Origin: Mytilisepta virgata
Taxonomy: Eukaryota > Mollusca > Bivalvia > Mytilida > Mytilidae
Assembly (NCBI GenBank): GCA_028015205.1
Contig: CM051511.1
Coordinates: 30,248,001 to 30,312,000, forward strand
DNA length: 64,000 nt
Direction of reading: 5' to 3'
Position 1 is the first letter of the stretch; the number at the start of each line of letters is the position of its first letter. Positions 33,341 to 45,647 of this stretch are shown here, piece after piece. A model generated the notes under the pieces. That model searched no databases and was not told the DNA's origin. It worked only from the letters and a program-made list of their open reading frames with translations. Position numbers and translations under genes: made by a program.

Positions 33341-34125
33341 ATAAAATGCTCCGCTGGGCGCAGCTAGATACGACCGCAGATGTCAAACCCTGAATAATTG
33401 GGGCAATTATGAACACAACATTCAAGCTTGATACAATACTGAATTTGGATTGTGAATAAATATTTGACACAGCATAGGTTTCTGACACAGAATGAATGTT
33501 GTCTAAGAACTTAAAAATTTTTAATTTACCTATTCAAACCATATCAGTATTATTTGTTTTCATATATATTTAAAATTGGGCACACATATCAATTTCTTGC
33601 TATTGTGCAATACTGTGCAATTGAAGATTTCTTGCTATTGCGCAATACTGTACAATTGAAAATTTCTTGAAATATTTGACACATAACAGGTTTCTGACAC
33701 AGAATAACTGAAATCAAAGAACTTAGAATTGGTCATATGATTTCAATTTATATTCAATTTTTTGCTTCTTGTGCAATACAATATGCTTTGGAGAATTGAC
33801 CCACCCCCCCAAAAAAAAAATAATAATTTACCCCTTTTTTTAGCTTTTGTGCAATACACTATGAAGTTGCACATTGACCCCCCCCCTCCCAAAAAAATAA
33901 AATAAAATTTATTGTAAACCCCCCCCCCCCCTTTTTTTGCTAAAAAAAATTGAAATTTTCTTTTTAATTTATGAAATATGAAATGAGAAAAAAATTGCCC
34001 CCTCCCCAATTTCTCATTTACCCCCCCCCCCCCTAAATTTTGTTTTCAACCCCCCCCCCCCCCATTTCTTTATACTTTGCAACCATAACAGCCCATTTAA
34101 ATACACCATAACATATTAAAATAGA
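33341..34125 (+). repeat. Direct duplication B, left copy
   Basis: Matches 36205-36963 with small gaps, mostly in poly-C/poly-A tracts. Begins at the ATAAAATGCTCCGCTGGGCG start. Confidence 0.7.
33796..34061. repeat. Poly-C/poly-A tracts
   Basis: Runs of 7-15 C next to runs of A, repeated at 34660-34683, 34841-34873, 35851-35870, 36637-36664, 36761-36779, 37290-37312, 38307-38337 and 38489-38529. They belong to the units of the surrounding array. Open frames read through them are artefacts of composition. Confidence 0.8.
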
Positions 34126-34171
34126 TAAAATGCTCCGCTGGGCGCAGCTTGATACGACCGCAGAGGTCAAA

Positions 34172-35607
34172 TAATTTCTCATTTACCCACCCCCCTAAAT
34201 TTTTTTTCAAACCCCACCCCCCCTTTCGTTTGATACTTTGCAACCATAACAGCCCATTTAAATACACCATAATTTATTAAAATAGAAAATGACATCATAG
34301 TCATGGATGGTAAATTTTAAATATACATAATTTAAAAGCATTTTAGATGAGATAAACAAAAAAACTTCATCAGCAAATTTTATATTTCCAAATTTCCAAC
34401 GAACTTCATTAAACTAAAGATATTGGCAAATTTCCAATGGAATTTGTTAATAATAAAGTTTTGATAACAGGTCACACATATCAATTTCTTGCTATTACAC
34501 AATACTGTGCAATTGAAAATTTATTGAAATATTTGATACATAATAGGTTTATGACACAGAATAAGTGAAATCAAAAAACTTAGAATTGGTCATATGATTT
34601 GAATTTATATTCAACTTTTTTCTTCTTGTGCAATACAATATGCTGTGGATAAATGCCCCACCCCCCCCCCCCCCAAAAAAAAAAAAAAATTACCCCTTTT
34701 TTATCTTTAATTTTGGACCCCAATTTGAACCAACTTGAAAACTGGGCCCATAATAACAAAACTAAGTACAAATCTGAAATGAGAAAAAAATTTTCCCCAC
34801 CCCCCGCCAATTTAATATTTACCCCATAAATTTTGACACCCCCCCCCCCCCCACTTTCCCTTTTTCAAAAAAAAAAATCTTTCCCTCAAGATAATGTCAT
34901 AATCCCTATTCAAAATTATCATGAAGTTTGCAAACATAATTAAACATTTAAATACATCATTGAAGTCTTAAAATAAAAAATGACATATGCTTAAAATTAA
35001 TATTAATTCATAGTAAGTTCTAAAAATAAATTGACAGCTATAAATCACCCCAAAAACAATCAACATTTCTTTATACATAATTGAATCATACACAATATTT
35101 TACTTTAAATGTGTTTGGAATGTGTTTGGATTACCTTCCTTAGCCCACCAAGCTAATATCATAGATTTCTATTTATTTATACTACAGTTATTGTGCAAAA
35201 ACCAAGAAAAATGCTTATTTGGGCCCTTTTTTAGCCCCTAATTCCTAAACTGTTGGGATCAAAACTCCAAAAAATGATCATAAACCTTGTGTTAAAATTT
35301 CATAGATTTCTATTTACTTATACTAGACTTATTGTGCGAAAACCAAGAAAAATGCTTATTGGACCCTTTTTTGGCCCCTAATTCTTAAACTTTTGGGACC
35401 AAAACTCCCAAAAACAATCCCAACCTTCCTTTTGTGGTCATAAACCTTGTGTTTAAATTTCGTAGATTTCTATTAACTTATACTACATTTATAGTGCGAA
35501 AACCAAATGTCTACAGACTCCGACGGACGACGGACGACGACGACGACGACGACGACGCCAACGTCATACCAATATACGACCGCAAAAATTTTGCGGTCGT
35601 ATAAAAA
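34172..35607 (+). repeat. Direct duplication A, left copy (1.4 kb)
   Basis: Almost identical to 37821-39256; offset is 3649 at both ends. Visible differences are homopolymer lengths, ATATGCTTAAA against ATATGGCTAAA, and GAC repeat number. Confidence 0.85.
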
Positions 35608-36204
35608 TGACATCATAGTCATGGATGGCAAATTTTAAATATACATAATTTAAAAGCAGTTTAGATGAGATAAACAAAAAAGCTTCATCAGCACATTTTA
35701 TATTGGCAAATTTGCAATGGAATTTGTTAATAATAAAGTTTTGATAACAGGGCACACATATCAATTTCTTGCTATTGCGCAATACTGTGCAATTGAAAAT
35801 TTCTTCAAATATTTGACACATAAAAGGTACAATATGCTGTGGAGAATTGCCCCCCCCCCCCCAAAAAAAAATAATTTACCCCTTTTTAAGCTTTAATTTT
35901 GGACCCCGATTTGGACCAACTTGAAAACTGGGCCCATAATAAAAAAACTAAGTACATGTTTAGATTCAGCATATCAAAGAACCCTAAGAATTCAATTTTT
36001 GTTAAAACCAAACAAAGTTTAATTTTGGACCCTTTGGACCTTAATGTAGACCAATTTGAAAACGGGACCAAAAATTAAGAACCTAAATGCATGGTTAGAT
36101 TCGGCATATCAAAGAACCCCAATAGTTCAATTTTCAATGAAATCAAACAAAGTTTAATTTTGGACCCCGATTTGGACCAACTTGAAAACTGGGCCCATAA
36201 TAAA

Positions 36205-36963
36205 ATAAAATGCTCCGCTGGGCGCAGCTAGATACGACCGCAGATGTCGAACCCTGAATAGTTGGGGCAATTATGAACACAACATTCAAGCTTGATACAA
36301 TACTGAATTTGGATTGTGAATAAATATTTGACACAGCATAGGTTTCTGACACAGAAAAGAACTTAAAAATTTTTAATTTACCTATTCAAACCATATCAGT
36401 ATTATTTGTTTTTATATATAAATCAGAAATAACCAATTTAAAATTTAAAATTGGGCACACATATCAATTTCTTGCTATTGCGCAATACTGTGTAATTGAA
36501 AATTTCTTCAAATATTTGACACATAATAGGTTTCTGACACAGAATAACTGAAATCAAAGAACTTAAAATTGGTCATATGATTTGAATTTATATTCAATTT
36601 TTTGCTTTTGTGTAATACAATATGCTGTGGAGAATTGCCCCCCCCCCAAAAAAAAAAAAAAAATAATTTACCCCTTTTTTTAGCTTTTGTGCAATACACT
36701 ATGAAGTTGCACATTGACCCCCCTCCCAAAAAAAAAACAAAAAACAATAAAATTTATTGTAACCCCCCCCCCTTTTTTTTGCTAAAAAAAATTTGAAATT
36801 TTCTTTTTAATTTATGAAATATGAAATGAGAAAAAATTACCCCCTCCCCAATTTCTCATTTACCCCCCCCAAATTTTGTTTTCAACCCCCTCCCCCCCCC
36901 CATTTCTTTATACTTTGCAACCATAACAGCCCATTTAAATACACCATAACATATTAAAATAGA
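36205..36963 (+). repeat. Direct duplication B, right copy
   Basis: Partner of 33341-34125, offset 2864 at the left end and 2838 at the right. Confidence 0.7.
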
Positions 36964-37820
36964 AAATGACATCATAGTCATGGATGGCAAATTTTAAATA
37001 TACATATTAAAAGCAGTTTAGATAAGATAAACAAAAAAGCTTCATCAGCACATTTTATATTGGCAAATTTCCAATGGAATTTGTTAATAATAAAGTTTTG
37101 ATAACAGGGCACACATATCAATTTCTTGCTATTGCGCAATACTGTGCAATTGAAAATTTCTTCAAATATTTGACACATAATAGGTTTCTGACACAGAATA
37201 ACTGAAATAAAGAACTTAGAATTGGTCATATGATTTGAATTTATATTCAATTTTTTGCTTTTGTGTAATACAATATGCTGTGGAGAATTGCCCCCCCCCC
37301 CCCAAAAAAAAAATAATTTACCCCCTTTTTAGCTTTAATTTTGGACCCCGATTTGGACCAACTTGAAAACTCGGCCCATTGGACTTTGTAATGGTAACAA
37401 CCCATTTAAATACACAATAAATGTATTAAAATAGACAATGACATCATAGTAATGGCTGACAAATTTTAAATATACATAATTTAAAAGCAGTTTAGATGAG
37501 ATAACCCAAAAAGCTTCATCAGCACATTTTATATTGGCAAATTTCCAATGAAGTTCATTGACCTATGTATTGAAGATTTCTTGCTATTGTGCAATACTGT
37601 GCAATTGAAAATTCCCCCCCCCAAAAAAAAAATAAAATAATTTACCTCTTTTTTAACTTTTGTGCAATACACTATGAAGTTCCACATTGTCCCCTTCCCT
37701 CCCAAAAAAAAATTAAAAAAAAAAAAAATTATTGTAACCCCCCCTTTTTTTCCTAAAAGAAATCTGAAATTTCCTTTTTAATTTATGAAATATGAAATGA
37801 TAAAAAAATTGCCCCCTCCA

Positions 37821-39256
37821 TAATTTCTCATTTACCCACCCCCCTAAATTTTTTTTCAAACCCCACCCCCCCTTTCGTTTGATACTTTGCAACCATAACA
37901 GCCCATTTAAATACACCATAATTTATTAAAATAGAAAATGACATCATAGTCATGGATGGTAAATTTTAAATATACATAATTTAAAAGCATTTTAGATGAG
38001 ATAAACAAAAAAACTTCATCAGCAAATTTTATATTTCCAAATTTCCAACGAACTTCATTAAACTAAAGATATTGGCAAATTTCCAATGGAATTTGTTAAT
38101 AATAAAGTTTTGATAACAGGTCACACATATCAATTTCTTGCTATTACACAATACTGTGCAATTGAAAATTTATTGAAATATTTGATACATAATAGGTTTA
38201 TGACACAGAATAAGTGAAATCAAAAAACTTAGAATTGGTCATATGATTTGAATTTATATTCAACTTTTTTCTTCTTGTGCAATACAATATGCTGTGGATA
38301 AATGCCCCACCCCCCCACCCCCCCAAAAAAAAAAAAATTACCCCTTTTTTATCTTTAATTTTGGACCCCAATTTGAACCAACTTGAAAACTGGGCCCATA
38401 ATAACAAAACTAAGTACAAATCTGAAATGAGAAAAAAATTTTCCCCACCCCCCGCCAATTTAATATTTACCCCATAAATTTTGACACCCCCCCCCCCCCC
38501 CCCACTTTCCCTTTTTCAAAAAAAAAAAATCTTTCCCTCAAGATAATGTCATAATCCCTATTCAAAATTATCATGAAGTTTGCAAACATAATTAAACATT
38601 TAAATACATCATTGAAGTCTTAAAATAAAAAATGACATATGGCTAAAATTAATATTAATTCATAGTAAGTTCTAAAAATAAATTGACAGCTATAAATCAC
38701 CCCAAAAACAATCAACATTTCTTTATACATAATTGAATCATACACAATATTTTACTTTAAATGTGTTTGGAATGTGTTTGGATTACCTTCCTTAGCCCAC
38801 CAAGCTAATATCATAGATTTCTATTTATTTATACTACAGTTATTGTGCAAAAACCAAGAAAAATGCTTATTTGGGCCCTTTTTTAGCCCCTAATTCCTAA
38901 ACTGTTGGGATCAAAACTCCAAAAAATGATCATAAACCTTGTGTTAAAATTTCATAGATTTCTATTTACTTATACTAGACTTATTGTGCGAAAACCAAGA
39001 AAAATGCTTATTGGACCCTTTTTTGGCCCCTAATTCTTAAACTTTTGGGACCAAAACTCCCAAAAACAATCCCAACCTTCCTTTTGTGGTCATAAACCTT
39101 GTGTTTAAATTTCGTAGATTTCTATTAACTTATACTACATTTATAGTGCGAAAACCAAATGTCTACAGACTCCGACGGACGACGGACGACGACGACGACG
39201 ACGACGCCAACGTCATACCAATATACGACCGCAAAAATTTTGCGGTCGTATAAAAA
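37821..39256 (+). repeat. Direct duplication A, right copy (1.4 kb)
   Basis: Partner of 34172-35607. The left border of both copies falls within unrelated flanks; the right border is the 3' hairpin end. Confidence 0.85.
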
Positions 39257-40024
39257 CTAAGTACATGTTTAGATTCAGCATATAAAAGAACCCAAAGAAT
39301 TCAATTTTTGTTAAAATCAAACAAAGTTTAATTTTGGACCCTTTGGACCTTAATGTAGACCAATTTGAAAACGGGACCAAAAATTAAGAATCTAAATGCA
39401 CGGTTAGATTTGGCATATCAAAGAACCCCAATAGGTCAATTTTCGATGAAATCAATTAAAGTTTAATTTTGGACCCTTTTGGCCCCTAATTCCTAAACTG
39501 TTGGGACCAAAACTCCCAAAATCAATCCCAACCTTCCTTTTGTGGTCATAAACCTTGTGTTTAAATTTCATAGATTTCTATTTACTTATACTAATTAAAG
39601 TTATTGTGCAAAAACCAAGAAAAATGCTTATTTGGGCCCTTTTTTAGCCCCTAATTCCTAAACTGTTGAGACCAAAACTCCCAAAAACAATCCCAACCTT
39701 CCTTTTGTGGTCATAAATCTTGTGTTAAAATTTCATAGATTTCTATTTACTTATACTAGAGTTATTGTGCGAAAACCAAGAAAAATGCTTATTGGGCCCT
39801 TTTTTGGCCCCCAATTCCTAAACTGTTGAGACCAAAACTCCCAAAATCAATCCCAACCTTCCTTTTGTGGTCATAAACCTTGTGTTTGAATTTCATAGAT
39901 TTCTATTAACTTATACTAAAGTTATAGTGCGAAAACCAAATGTCTTCGGACGACGACGCTGACGACGGACGACGACAACGCAGACGACGACGACGTCATA
40001 CCAATATACGACCGCAAAAATTCT

Positions 40025-40615
40025 AAAGTTTGGAAAAATGGGAAATAATTCCATAAAGTGAGGTGCACATCTTCAATACATATAGAAACATTCTATGAAG
40101 TTTCAAAACAGCTTCACCTGGCGTTTTCTGACATTACTACACACATTCAGTTTTGGAGGCCGATGGCATAGGAAACATTTGCAATCTTTCCAAAAACTGT
40201 AGGAGGAGTTGATTTCGCAAAATAGGTACCCTCTATTGAAGATGTCAATAAAAAACGACTAAGTTCCAAAGTTTGGAAAATGGGAAATAATTCCTGAAAT
40301 AATTCCATAAAGTGAGGTGCACATCTTCAATATATATAGAAACATTCTATTAAGTTTCAAGGATATGTGTGAAAAACTGTAGGAGTTCAGATTTTGCAAA
40401 ATAGGTACCCTTTATTGAAGATGTCAATAAAAAACCACTAAGTTCCAAAGTTTGGAAAAATGGGAAATAATTCCTGAAATAATTCCATAAAGTGAGGTGC
40501 ACATCTTCAATATATATAGAAACATTCTATGAAGTTTCGAGGATGTGGGTGAAAAACTGTAGGAGGAGTTGATTTCGCAAAATAGGTACCCATTTTCCCC
40601 ACCCGCCTGCCGCCC
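40025..40615. repeat. Three tandem units of about 180 bp
   Basis: Units carry AAAACTGTAGGAGGAGTTGA, TTCGCAAAATAGGTACCC and TAAAGTGAGGTGCACATCTT at about 40191, 40373 and 40552, ending in CCCACCCGCCTGCCGCCCAC. Confidence 0.75.
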
Positions 40616-41242
40616 ACCCGACATTCACCATACTATAACCCGGATTTGCACTCTGTGCAACCAAGCCAAAAACCAGATTCACTGACAACATTTGAATAAA
40701 TAAAATTAATAGTATTGGAACACTTTTAGTCTTTACAATATTGTGAAATTAGACATAAATACTCAACCTATGAGCTACCAGTTTTATTTATTATCATTGG
40801 CAATGTACAGGAAAACTATTAGTAAAATTGTATATAAAAACATATATTTTAGGTGTATTTGTTTACTTTGCATGGAAAATATTGTATGATTTTCATATAT
40901 GTCTTTATGTGTATAATTTCTTAATTTTTTGTCAAAATAGTAATCTTGTAATATCTACAACTCAAGTTCAAATTTTATAACCACTTGCAAGTAAGGTTAT
41001 CTTATGATTTAAATGTTTTTACCCTCTGGTGTCATGATTTTATTTTGTTATTCATGATTTTTAATTCATGTTCATGTTCAGATTTTACTATTTTACTTGG
41101 AAAGTCAGCAAATTTCAGTAATAAGCATGAGAAATTGGTCTATAAAATCATATGTATATTTTTTTTTACCAATTTTGGCAAAAATTTTGCGGTCGTATTA
41201 AAACTGAAAGGATATTTGTCCCTGTGTAACTGCACCTACCAA

Positions 41243-42648
41243 CAGGAAGTTGATAAAATTGACCAGGAATAAGGGTGAACCTTAAATAAATGTAACAGAA
41301 CCCGACCTCAAATTACACAAACCAATAATTCCTAAATAGAATTTGGGATTCCCTTCCAATTTCAGGGTAGGTAGATCTCAACATGGCAAAAATGTTTCAA
41401 TTGACATTTCACTTCTATCTCAAATAGTTTTGGAGATAAATGCAAAAAATTTTAAATTTTGAAAATTTGACAAAAATAGGGCAATAACTCCCAAATGGGT
41501 TTTGGGATTTCCTTCAAAATTTCAGGGTAGGTAGATCTTGTCATGCTGATCAATTTGACGAAAAAAGGGCAATAACTCCTAAATGGGTTTTGGAATTTCC
41601 TTCAAAATTTCCATATGGCAAAATGCTGGGTACATTATTCATGGCATTTGCATCACGTGACTTAAGCCCTTTAAATCAAATTACCCCCTTAGTTGTAGAT
41701 CGAAAATGATAAAATTGTTTGAATTACGGATAATCGAGTCTTTTTCCGTCTCGGCTCTTAAACTAATGTGTCTATGAAAACTTCCTTTGGCGGATATTTA
41801 CAAATTGTTTGTTTAATTCTGAGGGGAAAGGCTTCATATTTGAAGGATTACGCTATGGGAGACTTGAAAGTATCATGTTTTAAAAACATTTTGGCCGAAA
41901 GGTTATGAAAGCAGGTGAGATAAAACTTATTTCCTCATTAAATTCATCCTCCAAAGTTGTTCTCTATATATGCGGACAATTTATGTATGATCTCGCCTTG
42001 TATCTGTATCTGTAGTTTGAATTTGCATTTTTAACTAATTTTTGTTAATTCATATAGCAGTTATACTACGGTTACGCTTCAGTTTTTTAAACTGAATTTG
42101 CCGAAAGTTTTCAATGCTAAAAATGTTTATTTGCACACGAAAGGAAAGCTAATATTGTGTAGAATGTACCTATATGCGGAAAAATTGCTTATGAGTTATA
42201 AGAATTTGAATATTTGCATTTTTATTTTTTGGGGCAAGTTTAATGCTTTGTAATGAATGTCGTCAGAGAAATCCAAAATGGCCGCTATGCAAATTACCAA
42301 AGTACCCGCAATTTTGCCATATGCAGGGTAGGTAGATCTTGTCATGCTGATCAATTTTACCCATGTCAGATTTTCGATATCTGTAACGGTTTTTTGAGTT
42401 ATTAGCAAAAAACAGCAATTACCCCTATGTTCTATTTTTAGCAACAGTGGCCATATTTTTCATCGGATCAATATAAAGTGAGGATCGTTTGTGGAGGACA
42501 TGTCATCTATCATTCCTATAAAGCCTCGATCCAATCTGCCCAGCCATTTCAGAGGAGAAGATTTTTGAAAAAGTTAACGACGGACGACGACGGACGCCAA
42601 GTGATGGCAAAAGCTCACATGGCCTTTTAGGCCAGGTGAGCTAAAAAT
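41243..42648 (+). mobile_element. 165-bp-unit element, 5' truncated, with nested insert
   Basis: Starts inside the subfamily seen at 27253 (GGAAGTTGATAAAATTGACC) and ends GCTCACATGGCCTTTTAGGC with CAGGTGAGCTAAAAA. A TIR element splits it at 41612-42323. It sits just left of receptor exon 2. Confidence 0.75.
41612..42323. mobile_element. 712-bp TIR element, CATATGGCAAAAT ends
   Basis: CATATGGCAAAAT at 41612 and its perfect inverse ending at 42323, with GGGTAC similarity further in. The host reads TTCAAAATTTC..CAGGGTAGGTAG across the gap, which matches intact copies except for one or two bases, so any target duplication is very short. No transposase. Confidence 0.7.
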
Positions 42649-42754
42649 GGGCTGTGATTATTCAGTAATATAATTCCGACTTAAAATATCTCTAATAACC
42701 ACCTCAGGCCAATGCAGCAAGCCTTGTAATAATGTCATAGTACAATTAAGATAC

Positions 42755-42914
42755 CTTCTCTTTCTGGTACAGCATCGTGGCAACCTTCAATATAATCAGA
42801 ATGTCCTTCAAGACAGTAGTATTTTCTGGACTCGTTGCAATAATTTGTAGCTCTAGCATACCAACGCGATTGATCTGGGCATCGTAGTTCATATGGGAAA
42901 CACAAAAGTATGCT
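42755..42914 (-). CDS. Receptor exon 2: N-terminal cysteine-rich ectodomain
   Basis: 160 nt, residues 12-64 plus the first base of Gly65. Acceptor TTATAG before 42914, donor GTATCT after 42755. It completes the signal peptide and then gives ELRCPDQSRWYARATNYC and KYYCLEGHSDYIEGC, with cysteines at 16, 23, 37, 45 and 56 and a sequon at Asn38. The CPDQSRWYARA type motif recurs at the N-terminus of predicted bivalve membrane proteins of unknown function. The frame has no start codon of its own, and the other two frames on this strand lack this cysteine pattern. Intron 1 (42915-48909) is about 6 kb and holds TIR elements and three hairpin-ended repeat elements. Confidence 0.83.
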
Positions 42915-43189
42915 CTATAAAAATTAAAGAAACATAGACATGTAATAGTTGAAAATAATCTAATAGGTGATAAGATTTCATTGATTTACTGGATATCACT
43001 GGAAATTTTTGGCACAGTCAACATCCATATAGTTTAACGTTATGGAAAAATTATGTGATTTCTAGTAACTGATTGCGTACATAGGTAGTTACGGCGAAGT
43101 TAAAGAAAACATTATCCCCACCGCTTCTTTGAAAGCGGGAATAAAAAAAAATTCTGCAATACTTCTTGCCTCTTTTAAAATTAATACTA

Positions 43190-43748
43190 AGGGCTAGGTT
43201 TTCAAAAGTATCGTAAGGTTTATCGCAAGACATATCTTATGACATTACTTGCGACTAAGTTATGATGGTCTACGTACTGACCTGTCGTACGATGTAAAAC
43301 AAAGGAATCCTAGGACAATCATAGTTACGACGATCGTATGTATATCGCAAGTCAGTAACAACAAAGAATGATATTTTAAATGATTTAACAAAGTATGCAA
43401 TTTCACCAAAAAAAAGATACATCATGTAACTAAAAGAAGAAGAAAAAAAAAGAACGTTTAATTAATTTAAAATTTAAAAAAAATAGCCTTAAAATGGGTA
43501 ATGCATATATGTTTACATAACATGTGTAACATGGATGTACACGTAAATCTGTTATGCAATATGACAATCTATTAACGTGGATTAATAAAACCATTGTAAA
43601 AGTTTATCGGTCTACTCTATTTTAATATGCATAAGAAATACCTAGGGTTCGAACATTCAAATTCCCGTATTTTATGACTGTGACACGTCGTATGACCATC
43701 TTACGATATTTTGTAGTCATAAGACAACTTCGAAAACCTGGGACTAGA
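43190..43748. repeat. Candidate TIR element with TCGTA-rich interior
   Basis: GGTTTTCAAAAGTATCGTAA on the left and the inverse CGAAAACCTGGGACTAG on the right are related, and the inner parts mirror each other around CGTACGA/TCATAAGAC motifs. Decayed, no clear duplication. Confidence 0.4.
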
Positions 43749-44085
43749 TTCCTTGAAACGTTAATTGTTTAAAAAATATACAGTCGTTATAACATTCCTT
43801 ATGTACACCATATAAAATCGGCCGAAATGTTTCTGCGGTAACAAAGATGCATTGATATGGGAAAAGTACGACGAATTATTACATCGAGACGCTATGAAAT
43901 TTCTGTTGATGGAATAAATGTCGTACAAATAAGAAATTTTGATGGCTAAAATGTAAATTGGACATTGATAAATGTTAAACAAATGTGTATAAAATTGTTA
44001 AACAATTGCATGTTTTTGGATCAACAAAACTAAACTCCGAATATTTCTATAAGTTAATACTGACCTCAGCTGGTAATATGATACT

Positions 44086-44218
44086 ATTAATTAACAATTT
44101 CCGTATTGGCTTAGTTATTGGTCCGAGGCTTGCTGTATTGGCCTGAGGCGAAGCCGAAGGCCAATACAGCAGGCCGAGGACCAATAACTCAGCCAATACG
44201 CAAATTGTCAATTAATAA
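44086..44218. repeat. Hairpin with 60-bp arms around CTGTATTGGCC
   Basis: ATTAATTAACAATT..CCGTATTGGC..CTGTATTGGCCT faces its inverse AGGCCAATACAG..GCCAATACG..AATTGTCAATTAAT around a short centre. More CCAATAC motifs at 44519-44585 and an inverted TTAATTAATAACAC at 44650 suggest one element of about 570 bp. Confidence 0.7.
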
Positions 44219-45647
44219 TATCTTTATTAATTAACTTTTCATAAACATTACATAGAATTATCTTTTAAATATAGTCTGTGAAATTGAACCAAAATTCTAT
44301 AAGAGCTCAAGGGATTCTTATGCACGAACCTGAAGCTACGAAAGTATACTTTTTACAAAGAATGAAAAAAAATCATCTATTTTCTAGCTAAACTTTTTGA
44401 GACAAGTAAAATGAATGGTCACAAGCGGGGTAAAAAATGAATAGTTACAAAAATTTAAGTAGCTTTTTGCGCAATCGTGCAACAGTGCGACGTCCCTATA
44501 GATTTGCATGTGTGAATTGGGCCAATACGGGAAAACTCGGCCAATACAGACCGGAAATTCGTATTGGCCGAGTTTTTCTGTATTGGCCTTGTTCGATTAT
44601 CTGTATTGTATAGACAGATTAACTGTTATTTAAGCAAATAACACAGTAGTTAATTAATAACACACCGTATTATCGGAGAAATGAAGCTTTATTTACAAAA
44701 AATATTACTTGTAATCTGAGAGAGTAATTTTTGTGTGTTTTTTTTTTTTTTTTGGTTGTGATTTTGATATTTATTTTCGTCCTAAACAATCTCGGACTTG
44801 TTTGTTTTGTCTTTTTTTTTGTATCTCTGTATCAGCAGTTGTAATTGCTGATTTTCCTTTTGATATTCGTCTTGACTTATTTCTTTTTTCATATTCAAAT
44901 AGGCTGCAAGCGCTTCAAACAGGAGCACAAAGCCCACCTATCAAGATTGGTCCCAATTATTTAGTCTCCCTGAAAATCTGCCAATCTTTATTAAAAATTC
45001 GTATATCTTTTTACATCAGTATTTAGCAGCATGGTTCCCGTTAGCATTCACATGTTTAGTAAACAATTTGAAAATGATTACTTTTATTTTTCAAATAGAC
45101 AAAAATACTAAAGTCATAACGGTGTCTTATATTTGAAAATATTTCAAACGTGAACAATATTTTTGAGATATTTATGATGAATTTATCGGAATAAATCCAT
45201 TAAAAAATATCTATTGTAAAAATTTGATGAATAAACGAATTTGTTCCTGAAGTATCGGTTCATGAAATTAAGCAGCAAGGCAGGTAATTTCAATTGTTGA
45301 GCTCTGATTATTGAAGTCGACTAATCAACGTGAATCACGGGATGAATCATAAAAGTTAATACTGACTTCAGCTGGTCATATTTTCTGCGAAATGGAGGTT
45401 TCTTTACAATAATTATTACATGTAGAGTAATTTTTGTGTGCTTTTGATATACATTTTCGTCCTAAACAATCTCTGACTTGTTTGTTTTGCGCCACCTATG
45501 AATATTGGTCCCTAATATTGATGTAGCCATTTCTCCTAATATACGTAATATATTTACCGGAAAACTATTACATGTATGTAAGCTATTTTGAGTTTTTTTT
45601 TTAAATCTGTCGTTAAAAAAATATCTGTATTTCTGCATATTGAAGAA

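Larger units (their letters stand above)
33190..40620 (+). mobile_element. Nested array of the ATACGACCGCA hairpin family
   Basis: A 7.4-kb cluster. 5'-type starts ATGCTCCGCTGGGCGCAGCT then GATACGACCGCAGA lie at 33344, 34129 and 36208; 3'-type ends, a GACGGACGACGGACGAC tract then ATACGACCGC-AAAAA-TTTTGCGGTCGTAT, lie at 35573-35602, 39222-39251 and, truncated, about 40008. Units inside include CCAAGAAAAATGCTTATT, CAACCTTCCTTTTGTGGTCA and C(n)A(n) stretches. The 33191-33335 block returns at 40104-40248, followed by three 180-bp units. Same plan as the 165-bp family: a 5' motif mirrored in a 3' hairpin, tandem interior, no protein. Confidence 0.7.

Noticed and set aside
33743..38477. Glycine- or proline-rich ORFs in the poly-C region
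   Set aside because: Produced by translating G/C and A homopolymers inside repeats.
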